Source of the DNA: Lewinellaceae bacterium
GTDB taxonomy: Bacteria; Bacteroidota; Bacteroidia; Chitinophagales; Saprospiraceae
Direction: 5' to 3'
NCBI GenBank assembly: GCA_020636315.1
Contig: JACJYA010000002.1
Coordinates: 558,001 to 622,000, forward strand
DNA: 64,000 nucleotides
The notes below the pieces were generated by a model that had not been told where the DNA came from, ran no database searches, and saw only the letters and a list, made by a program, of their open reading frames with translations. A program made the translations under genes and the position numbers. Positions 36,101 to 42,137 of this stretch are shown here, piece by piece (the stretch's first letter is position 1; each line of letters begins with the position of its first letter).

Positions 36101-37145
36101 CTGCCCGGGGGAGGACGCCACCCTCCGGTACGATCCCAAGTGCGTGGGCCCGGACCCCAGTAACTGGCGGTGGTGTGTACGAACAGCAGATACCGATTAC
36201 CAGCCCATCGAAGGGGCCGGCGCCACCAACGCCACATGGAATACCAATCCGCTGGATGAGGACACCTGGTACAGCATAAAAAAGAAGAACGGCGCCTGCC
36301 CGGAAGATACCATCAGCCTGATGATAGACGTCCGGGAAGAACTGTCCATTACCGGCTTTTCCGCCATGGAGGATGACGATTGTTACCCTGGACAGGTGGA
36401 TATGGCGATGGCTTTTACCCCTCTTCCCGGGCCGGATTGTGAGATATTCGTCTTCTGGTACAAGGACGGCCTGCTGCTGGGAACGACAAATCCGGCAACC
36501 TCTCCCGCCACCTTTACCCACAGCGGGCCGGTTTTGGCCGGCAATTACTATGCCGTAGCGGAGGATGTCTGCTGCGATTCTACGGCAGGGTCGGAAGTGG
36601 TGTACATCGGGCCGCCGATGGAGGTGGGGCTCATCGCACCCTGTTTCCGGTGCAATGACGAAACCATCATCCTGGAAGGGTTTGTCGAGAACCCACCCGA
36701 AGGTGCGGTGTGCACTTATCAGTGGCTCAAGGACGGCGTGCTCATTCCCAACGCCAACGACGAGATCCTGGTATTGTATGAGGCCAACGCCACGTTTACC
36801 TTCCGGGCCACCTGCAGCGATTGCACCAAGGAAGTGAGCTATTTCCTCCTGCAATGCGGCAACCCGGTCAATACCCGGGTTCAGCCCAAACCCGGCCTGG
36901 CCATACGGGCGGTTCCCAACCCCACTTCCGGGCAGCTTTCCCTGCGGGTGGATGGCTCCCTGCTACCCGGCGCTCATTACCGGCTGATCGGCCAGTGGGG
37001 GCGCAGCCTGCAATCTGGCGAACTGCTGCCGGGCAGGGAGGAATACGCCTTGTCGCTGGAACGGCTGCCGGCCGGGTTGTACTTCATCCAGGTTTTCGAA
37101 GGCGACAGGCTGGTTTGGGTGGAAAAAGTAGTGCTGCAGGAATGA
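30192..37145 (+). CDS. Giant T9SS surface protein with dockerin-like and cohesin-like domains, propellers, PKD and HYR modules
   Basis: 2317 residues. Signal peptide (1-19, CFTYAQ), a CarboxypepD_reg/SdrB-like domain (about 22-72), then two calcium-loop segments with dockerin spacing: D76, N78, T80, S84, D87 and D111, D113, S115, T119, D122, each followed by a helix (LIVIGKHI; MTAIRRVILGR). A cohesin-like beta-sandwich follows at about 192-327 (GEPGELVTVDIIANGF, LQFSVEWDDAVLELEQV). Then come a propeller-like region (about 335-740), two homologous PKD-like domains (about 775-860 and 1395-1485: YSWDANCDG / YSWDVNCDG), a second NHL-like propeller between them, HYR-type domains (about 1490-1660), Ig-like repeats and a T9SS tail (about 2240-2317: VPNPTSGQLSLRV). 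It is probably a cell-surface scaffold or adhesin. Its binding partner is not in evidence here. Confidence 0.8.
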   Translation: MKKLLLCSLFSALACFTYAQYDITGNIQRLSGQPVPEVVVYLGGDIEDYTLSNDSGDYAFTDLPAGSNLSVLPFKDDNPTECVSVRDLIVIGKHIQIIDPLLALPNLIAADVDNSQDITITDMTAIRRVILGRDASFPNNTSWRFMNPPIDPPNFVEEVQVTNLQSDRVVDFIGIKIGDPTDCEGDAPGAPFLTLSASSVEGEPGELVTVDIIANGFVDVSGLQFSVEWDDAVLELEQVYSVPLSGLMPQDYYANGNRLSVCWLSNSLVGEEQPDNAPIITMEFTVVGQAGDVTPIAFTENPTPFEVVDGNCLPYGLNTNDGMVTVTPPASLFAKIYGDTAHNTPTKIKSFPESDGVYVAGTRLQGGVRYATFSKFNRNTGELEWDFQLNEGSIFHDFELVKDTRECLLIGATEPFQVNGVAQDNESILVKVDDSGQLVFGRKYQQTGREHFNRIIRHPDPPQEDAPYFIVGTINPDANPPAYPPPPSATDRVFVMNIDADGGVIWANQYDYGGTAVPDDEFHRGLFAVNFFDGGTPNNGDIVLTGNDSPTNDGIVVEIDGEAGGVVQAYKFETGYDIYDGMEAPGGNIALVGSDFANSQAFFSFLTPLFDNITGLRFEEVALFREVGIDFRSRFYAVGPTNFGSSEDNFNYIHRISFGALGAQLDYARFLPGEATQFNGPRLMVSFYFDRIFYTDGRLNPAGGFGNQDILVGNFDLDLSSPCRMDAPPAVSSFALQKSPIDVTVAPHTLPPPTPLTSMPLNYECEDFCTTIPCEIAFTWSPQQCGEVQFNPVPSGNVPIVSYSWDANCDGTVESVASNPLLQFDQCGATLRVCLTVKYGDGRTCSYEEVVSTSGDVTPPAIPDIQDIIVIGSPDGNGNCTAEVTFPFFISVDDCSRFGAWINDYNNSGDASDTYPQGTTTVNFITFDDCGNEASFQVDVTVVCRNCGEAVVSCFPGFMNNNADSSVDLTSSVLGIVDVRNLDAYNPGDYAMDLSGGNIYHPDVDGPNSWNFTNLGLVFGLAIDNQNNIYAASSTIYGCSFLNDTQSAFGPSGNSRIYRIDAFDAISTLAEQGGFTPGGTTIPSDGAGYGNICYDHDHHQLFATNFHDGFIYRIDLNSNTVVDFFDPFSGPNPISDNDPNFVALGQRPWGIAYNKLDGKLYYSRWTEDRGRRNPDEKNEIWCMPIDETTGGFAGPEALAIELPDHIDTYNQANFQGYSNPVSDIAFSEGGIMLLAERSMRKDCGDATQVPPNDYFRWYSHQSRVLEYQFNGLAWELTPGHGALPFSDYSDDLKYNLGSTGHESRGATTAGGVDYGYASFDPAIIGPSDCDQMMWASGDCLYCIGSCSNAVYGIQGTPTAALDGDACESILIDFDGDPGYGNKVQQGDVEIFKCLSCPPSDTCLISFTWQPADCNTAQFTPQPVGIILVNTYSWDVNCDGVPESTEAEPVLTLGECGAALPVCLTVEYLDGRTCSYEEMVSIPAESMPPVINCSGTYDYSTDPGACYYTGGFGLAISDNCDPAPEIFSYSLTGDTQGSGMGLPPQVNEGVTYVTATAIDNCGNESLPCTFRVTVVDEEAPQIQCPGTVVEQVPGCSDGANVSYPDATAIDNCQLDGITYDISSGSFFSCDQTVVTATATDIFGNSSQCSFSVVVNGCRDCASICGATLDCGAASGQYLFDICVDNLTTLPDGSAVVGVSSQDGVVSVLDGELPGISGAIEVAPPLPAELTFVLSFEFPCPFGVITCVDSITVATPCCEEITVDGLAVCAEEEMISIPLQGDLPFLTGVDYIKWYVAPAPCESFVLAYQAPGIADLPFFPALYSEFDSACVYAEVAFLPGRPCSRLVSDIATIYICQPGAGSLENANGPYCSDALPAVFEPITFSSDEHPACAYTIQWYQDGEAAPGATSDTYVPTGLSFTGGPMDCSSEHLITAEVTNLCGATGHNTTITIYNSEAPTGELFLDPDEAMPFCPGEDATLRYDPKCVGPDPSNWRWCVRTADTDYQPIEGAGATNATWNTNPLDEDTWYSIKKKNGACPEDTISLMIDVREELSITGFSAMEDDDCYPGQVDMAMAFTPLPGPDCEIFVFWYKDGLLLGTTNPATSPATFTHSGPVLAGNYYAVAEDVCCDSTAGSEVVYIGPPMEVGLIAPCFRCNDETIILEGFVENPPEGAVCTYQWLKDGVLIPNANDEILVLYEANATFTFRATCSDCTKEVSYFLLQCGNPVNTRVQPKPGLAIRAVPNPTSGQLSLRVDGSLLPGAHYRLIGQWGRSLQSGELLPGREEYALSLERLPAGLYFIQVFEGDRLVWVEKVVLQE

Positions 37146-37270
37146 CGGAGGAAGGATGGCGCCCGGATGAAGAGGGCAACATTTTGTGTTAAATTTGACA
37201 TATAAAAAATAAACTAGCCTTATGAAAATCAACTCTTGTAATATTCTTTGCTCATCACCCTGTTCCACTT

Positions 37271-37660
37271 GTGCCCTCTCCCACCGCCTCCGGACAAACT
37301 TATCAGGAGAAGCTACCCTGCCTCAGCCAGGAACAAAAAATACTGGATAGCCCACTTCATGTAAAAAAGGGCAATCTCTTTTCGAAATTATCCTTTGCTT
37401 TTGCACTGGTATCAGTGATCCTGATTGTCCTTCTTTTTAGCATGATCCCATCCAGTTTTAAACCAGGAGAATTGACATTGCCACCTTGGGGGTTGGTCAT
37501 CGCCACTCAGCTATCCTGTCTGGCTGGTGTGGTTTTTACCATCCTGAGCTATGTCCGGAAGGAAAAATTAAGATATGTAAAAGGAATCGGCGCTTTGTTA
37601 AACATTCTGATCCTTACATTCATCGTCAGATTGATCGTCTTTGCCAGGATGATGGGTTAG
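37271..37660 (+). CDS. Small integral membrane protein, unknown function
   Basis: 129 residues from a GTG start at 37271; no upstream ATG is in frame after the stop at 37223. Three hydrophobic segments are clear: LSFAFALVSVILIVLLFSMI (about 39-60), WGLVIATQLSCLAGVVFTIL (about 73-92) and GIGALLNILILTFIVRLIVF (about 105-124), with basic residues between the last two (YVRKEKLRYVKG). The layout resembles small DUF4190-like membrane proteins, but I do not recognise it firmly. An ATG at 37222 opens a different frame (MKINSC..), so the true N-terminus is uncertain. Confidence 0.5.
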   Translation: MPSPTASGQTYQEKLPCLSQEQKILDSPLHVKKGNLFSKLSFAFALVSVILIVLLFSMIPSSFKPGELTLPPWGLVIATQLSCLAGVVFTILSYVRKEKLRYVKGIGALLNILILTFIVRLIVFARMMG

Positions 37661-37681
37661 CACAATGATCGAAGGAGTTGC

Positions 37682-37927
37682 GTGATGTGGAAACGGATGG
37701 ACATGCTGCTGGCGCTCTGCAGAAAGCATGGGCACAAGACCCTGATCCTTGGCGCCTGGGGGTGCGGCGTTTTTCAGAATGACCCGGCTGACATTGCCAG
37801 GTGGTTTAAAGAACTGCTGTTCGGGAAGTACAAAGATCAGTTTGCACGGGTGGTGTTTTCGGTTTATTCGAGGCGTGAGCGGTTTATCTTGCCGTTTCGG
37901 GAGCATTTTGAAGAAGCACAGGCATGA
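37682..37927 (+). pseudogene. C-terminal fragment of a TIGR02452/PARG-like (macrodomain-type) protein
   Basis: The 81-residue frame carries the family's C-terminal signature KHGHKTLILGAWGCGVFQND followed by ADIARWFKELL, FARVVFSVYSRR and FREHF. Full-length TIGR02452 proteins (predicted poly(ADP-ribose) glycohydrolase-like) have about 260-290 residues, with the substrate-binding GG-rich part in the missing N-terminal two thirds. The frame opens with GTG-ATG at 37682-37687 and lies about 20 bp after the small membrane protein. It is a 5'-deleted remnant and unlikely to be active. Confidence 0.8.
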
Positions 37928-38039
37928 GATGAAAGCATAACAACTGGACAAGGCCACCTTCACCAACGCCTCTGTTTTCAACTCCCGGCAGGGGGGTAAT
38001 GTTCCAGTAGCTTTTGAATTTCAGGGCTATTATTTTTTC

Positions 38040-38101
38040 GTAACACAAGTTACGGTAATCATTGTTACTGTAACCTATGTTACTAAAAAACCTTATCTTT
38101 G
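38040..38101 (+). promoter_or_regulatory. Three phased palindromes and a TATCTTTG promoter element before the AAA+ ATPase
   Basis: GTAAC-N4-GTTAC occurs at 38040-38053 and 38070-38083, and GTAAT-N4-GTTAC at 38055-38068. The three copies are spaced exactly 15 bp. A perfect TANNTTTG box (TATCTTTG) lies at 38094-38101, four bases before the ATPase start codon. The -33 position falls inside the third palindrome and lacks TTTG. This suggests a regulator-bound array controlling the gene, and a transcript starting at or next to the ATG. Confidence 0.65.
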
Positions 38102-38105
38102 CATT

Positions 38106-39416
38106 ATGAAATTCATCAACCGGGAATCAGAGCTGAAGCTTTTGGCCGGAACAAGGCGGGCCAGCCACAAGTCCTCAAAAATGACGGTGGTAACCGGGCG
38201 GAGGCGCATCGGCAAAACCAGGCTCATCCTGGAAAGCCTGAAAGGGGAGCAGTACCTTTATTTTTTCGTTGCCAGAAAAGATGAAAAGCTGCTATGTGAC
38301 GAATATACTGAACAGATCCGGGAAACGCTTGGCATTAACATTTATGGAGAGATTAGCCGCTTCCAAGACATCTTCGAATTATTGCTGGATTACACCAAAA
38401 GCCAACCAATAACTCTGGTTATCGACGAATTTCAAGAGTTCAACCGCATCAACCCCGCCATATTCAGCGAGATGCAGTCTGCCTGGGACCAGAAAAAAGA
38501 CCAAACCAAAATGAACCTGGTAGTGAGCGGGTCGGTGCATTCCATGATGAAAAAAATATTTGAGGACAACCGGGAACCGCTGTTTGGGCGCGCCAACGAA
38601 CGCCTGCACATCAAGCCCTTTTCAGTAAATGTCCTGAAGGATATCATCGCTCAGTTTCAGCCGGATTATTCCTCCGAAAGCCTGCTGTCTTTCTACATTT
38701 TTACAGGGGGTGTACCCAAATATGTGGAACAGTTCGCAGACAAAAATATTTTCACTTTCAAGGCCATGCTGGATGAAGTGTTTCGGGAGAACTCCCTTCT
38801 CCTGGACGAAGGAAAAAATGTATTGATAGAAGAATTCGGTAAGGATTACGCAACCTATTTTTCAATACTTTCATTGCTCGCTTCCTCCAAAACCTCCCGA
38901 AGCGAGGTAGAAAGTGTCCTGAAAAAAGACGTCGGCGGCTTCCTGAGCCGGCTCGAAACGGAGTATCACATCATCCGCAAAGTGCGGCCCATCTTCTCAA
39001 AACCGGGCGGCAGGAACATCAAATACGAAATAGAAGACAACTTCCTCCATTTCTGGTTCCGGTTCATTTACAAAAACAAAGGAGCCGTCGAGATCGGCAA
39101 CTTCGAATACCTCAAATCGCTTGTCATGAGGGATTTTCCAACTTACAGCGGCCGGTTCCTGGAAAAGTATTTTACCGAGAAATTAGCGCTGTCGGGCGAC
39201 TGGGGAGAGATCGGCAGTTACTGGGAAAAAGGATTCAAAAACCAGATAGACATCGTGGCAATCAACCACCTGGAGAAGAAGGCTCTTTTTGCAGAGGTCA
39301 AACGGAATGAAAAGGAATATTCGGAGCAGCAATTGAGGTTTAAGTCCCATCAGCTTCAGCGAAAATTAGGTGGGTATCAGCTGGAATACCGGGGATTTTC
39401 ACTAAAGGACTTGTAA
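38106..39416 (+). CDS. AAA+ ATPase of the DUF234/archaeal-type family
   Basis: 436 residues. Walker A GRRRIGKT (31-38), Walker B ITLVIDEFQ (Asp107, Glu108), a sensor-like VVSGSVHSMM and the winged-helix part (YATYFSILSLLASSKTSRSEVESVL). The C-terminal DUF234 domain has a PD-(D/E)XK nuclease-like core (NQIDIVAIN..KKALFAEVKRN, with the Asp, Glu and Lys positions kept). No signal peptide, so cytoplasmic. These ATPases are common in archaea and Bacteroidota, often in accessory regions; the cellular role is not established, though a defence or mobile-element link has been proposed. The gene stands alone behind a distinctive operator array. Confidence 0.88.
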   Translation: MKFINRESELKLLAGTRRASHKSSKMTVVTGRRRIGKTRLILESLKGEQYLYFFVARKDEKLLCDEYTEQIRETLGINIYGEISRFQDIFELLLDYTKSQPITLVIDEFQEFNRINPAIFSEMQSAWDQKKDQTKMNLVVSGSVHSMMKKIFEDNREPLFGRANERLHIKPFSVNVLKDIIAQFQPDYSSESLLSFYIFTGGVPKYVEQFADKNIFTFKAMLDEVFRENSLLLDEGKNVLIEEFGKDYATYFSILSLLASSKTSRSEVESVLKKDVGGFLSRLETEYHIIRKVRPIFSKPGGRNIKYEIEDNFLHFWFRFIYKNKGAVEIGNFEYLKSLVMRDFPTYSGRFLEKYFTEKLALSGDWGEIGSYWEKGFKNQIDIVAINHLEKKALFAEVKRNEKEYSEQQLRFKSHQLQRKLGGYQLEYRGFSLKDL

Positions 39417-39447
39417 GTCAGAGCGCGATAGAAAATCGCACCCTGAC
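39417..39447. terminator. Hairpin between convergent genes
   Basis: GTCAG (39417-39421) pairs with CTGAC (39443-39447), and GCGAT (39425-39429) pairs with ATCGC (39435-39439), around a 5-base loop and a symmetric three-base internal loop. It sits between the ATPase stop and the end of the convergent epimerase gene. It has no strong T-run, so it is a weak terminator at best. Confidence 0.45.
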
Positions 39448-39453
39448 AGGGTC

Positions 39454-40674
39454 CTACCCCAACCGCCTCCCCATCTCCAGGCACATCCTCACATTGTGAT
39501 ACGGCGCCTTCCACGGCCCGGCCTTATCCTCACTGAGAACAGGCTGGCCGCAGCGGTCCGTCCGCCAGTGCCACTCGCCCTCTTCCTGGTCCAGCAGGTG
39601 AGCTTTGATGAACGACCAGCAATTGACGGCCGCTTCGGCGTATTTTTCCTCCCCCGTCATCTCCCACGCGTTCCAGAAGCCCACTACGGCCTCCGCCTGC
39701 GGCCACCAATGCTTGTCGGCATCCTTCAGGCCGAGGGGGCAGGCTTCGTAGAGGATGGCCCCGTCGCTGTCAACGGCGGACAGCAGTACTACTTCCGCCA
39801 GGTGCAGGCAGGCCGGGCGTACCCTTTCCCGGATATTTTCATTGCCCAACACTTCGGCTGCCTCCCAGAGGAGCCAGCCGGCCTCTACGTTGTGCCCGAA
39901 GGAGATATCGTGCCCTTTTGGCGACCAGTCCTCATCAAAATAAACCTGCAGGCTGCCGGTTTCAGGAAGGTAGAAGCGATCGAGGATCAGGCCGATTACG
40001 TTGCCCAGGGCCTCCCGCAGGGCGGCAAAGGGATGCACCCGGAAGAGATTCGTATAGGCTTCCAGGAGGTGCAGGTGGGTGTTCATGATCTTGGCCTCAT
40101 TGGCGTCCTTTTCGCTGAGGCGGATATCATCGATATGGCTCCAATCGCGGGCGAAGGCGCTGAGATAGCCGTTTTTCTTCCGGTCGAAGCTGTATTTCTC
40201 AATGAGCCAGAAAATTTCCTCGGCATGCTCGAGCACTGCCCGTTTTTGCGTCAGGGAAAAATACTCTGCCAGGGCGTAGATGGAGAATGATTGGGCGTAA
40301 ACCTGCTTCTGGGTGTCAACGGGGTTGCCCAGGTAGTCCACCGTCCAGAATACACCGCCCTCGAGGTCGTCCCAGAAATATTCGCAAAAGTAGTTGTAAG
40401 CCCGGTGCGCCAGTTGGTGGTGCAGGTTGCTCCCGGTGGCCCGGGCCACTGCCGAATACGTCCACAGCAGGCGGGTATTGAGAATAACGCCTTTGTCCGC
40501 CTCGGGATACAATCTGCCGTGCCCGTCCATACGGCCGAAAAAGCCGCCGTTTTTTTCATCCACCATGTTCATGCTCCACCAGTCGATGATGTTGTACAGT
40601 TCCTGCCGAAATTCGCCCTTTAGCCTTGTTGCGTCTATCTGGGCGGAGGGAATCTTTTTAATAGAGGAACTCAT
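39454..40674 (-). CDS. Cellobiose/mannobiose 2-epimerase (AGE family)
   Basis: 406 residues, an (alpha/alpha)6-barrel epimerase. Conserved His-bearing motifs are visible: NTHLHLLEAYTNL, SFGHNVEAGWLLWEA and APYHNVRMCLEMGRR; other family blocks are GGFFGRMD near the start and HWWPQAEAVVGF. These enzymes epimerise the reducing-end sugar at C2, for example beta-1,4-mannobiose to mannosyl-glucose. No signal peptide, so cytoplasmic. It lies directly downstream of the GH130 phosphorylase gene, which uses exactly that product, in the same operon. Confidence 0.94.
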   Translation of the reverse strand: MSSSIKKIPSAQIDATRLKGEFRQELYNIIDWWSMNMVDEKNGGFFGRMDGHGRLYPEADKGVILNTRLLWTYSAVARATGSNLHHQLAHRAYNYFCEYFWDDLEGGVFWTVDYLGNPVDTQKQVYAQSFSIYALAEYFSLTQKRAVLEHAEEIFWLIEKYSFDRKKNGYLSAFARDWSHIDDIRLSEKDANEAKIMNTHLHLLEAYTNLFRVHPFAALREALGNVIGLILDRFYLPETGSLQVYFDEDWSPKGHDISFGHNVEAGWLLWEAAEVLGNENIRERVRPACLHLAEVVLLSAVDSDGAILYEACPLGLKDADKHWWPQAEAVVGFWNAWEMTGEEKYAEAAVNCWSFIKAHLLDQEEGEWHWRTDRCGQPVLSEDKAGPWKAPYHNVRMCLEMGRRLG

Positions 40675-40706
40675 AGGCTTAGTAATTTTTATTCAGGACT
40701 CCAGGT

Positions 40707-40749
40707 AAAATGCCGGCTTTTCCTCATCTAAAGCAAATCCAGGCATTTT
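40707..40749. repeat. Inverted repeat between GH130 and epimerase genes
   Basis: AAAATGCC (40707-40714) pairs with GGCATTTT (40742-40749). The same AAAATGCC/GGCATTTT words form the hairpins after susD at 1545-1638. A possible processing or attenuation hairpin in the mannan operon. Confidence 0.5.
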
Positions 40750-40750
40750 C

Positions 40751-41941
40751 CTAAAAACCTGTCAATTGTTTCATTATCTCCAGATTCCTGTTGATCAACT
40801 CATTCCGGGCCGCCACGCTGGCGGCGGAGCGCAGGCCGTCGGGCGGAGTATTTGTCACGTAATCCAGCAGTTGCTTTACGGTAGTGGTGGCAACGTGCAT
40901 GCGGGTATCCGAAGAACCGTAGTAAATAAACACTTCATCGCGTTCATTCCTGATCCAGCCATTGCTGAAGACGACATTCGACACGTCCCCTACCCTCTCC
41001 TCACCCTCGGGAGCGATGAAATAGCCGGCGGGAGTGTGCGTCACCTCCCAGGGTTTGTCCGGACGGGTAAGGAAGAGGTAAAGTACATAGCGGAGCCCGG
41101 CGGCCGTATTGCGCACCCCGTGGGCCAGGTGCAGCCAGCCTTTGGGCGTCTTGATGGGCGTAGGCCCCTGCCCGTTCTTCACTTCTTTGATGGTGTGATA
41201 AACCTTGGCGTCGATGATGACTTCTTCTTCTACTTCGGCCCGCTCCATACTTTCCGTCAGCCCCCAGCCGATGCCACCGCCGCCGCCCACCTCGATGAAG
41301 CCATCCTGGGGGCGGGTGTAGAGGGCGTATTTCCCATCCACGAATTCGGGGTGCAGCACCACGTTGCGCTGCTGCCCGGCATGGCTGATGAGGTCGGGCA
41401 GGCGCTCCCAGTTCACCAGGTCCCTGGTGCGGGCTATGCCGCAGGCCGCTACGGCAGCGGAGGTGTCGTCCAGGCGGGAAAGGTCTTTGCGTTCGGTACA
41501 GAACAGGCCGTAAGCCCAGCCGTCTTCGTGCCGGGTGAGGCGCATGTCATATACATTGGTGTCGGGATCTTCCGTTTCCGGCATCGTCACCGGGTGGTTC
41601 CAGAACCGGAAATTATCGACGCCGTTGGGGCTTTCGGCTACGGCGAAGAAAGACTTGCGGTCGTTGCCCTCCACCCGCACCATGAGCAGATATTTGCCTT
41701 TCCAGAGCATGGCCCCGGCATTGAAAGTGGCATTGATGCCCTGCCGCTCCATGAGAAAGGGGTTGGTTTTTTCATCGAGATCGTAACGCCAGAACACCGG
41801 GGTATGGGCCGCCGTCAGCACAGGGTATTTCCAGCGGGTGTAAATGCCATTGCCACCGGATAAAGGCTCGTTCCCGCGGGCGATGAAGGTTTCGTGATCG
41901 TCGAGGAGGGATCTTATTTTTTGGTGGAATTCGGAAGTCAT
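40751..41941 (-). CDS. GH130 4-O-beta-D-mannosyl-D-glucose phosphorylase
   Basis: 396 residues from the ATG at 41941. It cleaves Man-beta-1,4-Glc with phosphate to mannose 1-phosphate and glucose. GH130 five-bladed propeller signatures are present: NGIYTRWKYPVLTAAHTPVFWRYD, FNAGAMLWKGKYLLMVRVEG, and the proton donor Asp132 in TNVYDMRLTRHEDG; further on WLHLAHGVRN. The length and the FxNAGA and EGNDRKSFFAVAES blocks fit the GH130_1 group. The open frame extends to 42055 but that part lies in a repeat element, so the later start is chosen. Cytoplasmic. It works between the symporter and the epimerase in mannobiose catabolism. Confidence 0.94.
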   Translation of the reverse strand: MTSEFHQKIRSLLDDHETFIARGNEPLSGGNGIYTRWKYPVLTAAHTPVFWRYDLDEKTNPFLMERQGINATFNAGAMLWKGKYLLMVRVEGNDRKSFFAVAESPNGVDNFRFWNHPVTMPETEDPDTNVYDMRLTRHEDGWAYGLFCTERKDLSRLDDTSAAVAACGIARTRDLVNWERLPDLISHAGQQRNVVLHPEFVDGKYALYTRPQDGFIEVGGGGGIGWGLTESMERAEVEEEVIIDAKVYHTIKEVKNGQGPTPIKTPKGWLHLAHGVRNTAAGLRYVLYLFLTRPDKPWEVTHTPAGYFIAPEGEERVGDVSNVVFSNGWIRNERDEVFIYYGSSDTRMHVATTTVKQLLDYVTNTPPDGLRSAASVAARNELINRNLEIMKQLTGF

Positions 41942-41974
41942 TTTTCTTGTGTTTTCCTTTTTCTCCCAACCCCA

Positions 41975-42086
41975 AATCGAAGAAATAAGCCGCCTCCCTC
42001 GGAGGGGGTTGGGGGAGGCTTCTCTCGGCGAATAAGCCCCCTCCGCCTTCGGCACCTCCCCCGAGGGGGAAGGAATTTCTTCGATT
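41975..42086. repeat. GC-rich inverted-repeat element between symporter and GH130 genes
   Basis: AATCGAAGAAAT (41975-41986) pairs with ATTTCTTCGATT (42075-42086). The interior contains CCCTCGGAGGGGG and CCTCCCCCGAGGGGG hairpins and TTGGGGGAGGCTT. CTCCCCC/GGGGGAG words recur in the element at 56.5 kb. Non-coding. Confidence 0.6.
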
Positions 42087-42137
42087 CAGGAGGCGGAGTA
42101 TTGTTGTCTATAGATGATACAATTTTTCCCGGCAGGA

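Noticed and set aside
35190..36854. 554-codon open frame on the minus strand
   Set aside because: Antisense to the giant T9SS protein; no recognisable features.
37222..37350. Short frame MKINSC.. starting at the ATG at 37222
   Set aside because: It stops after about 42 codons in a different frame from the membrane protein and has no recognisable features.
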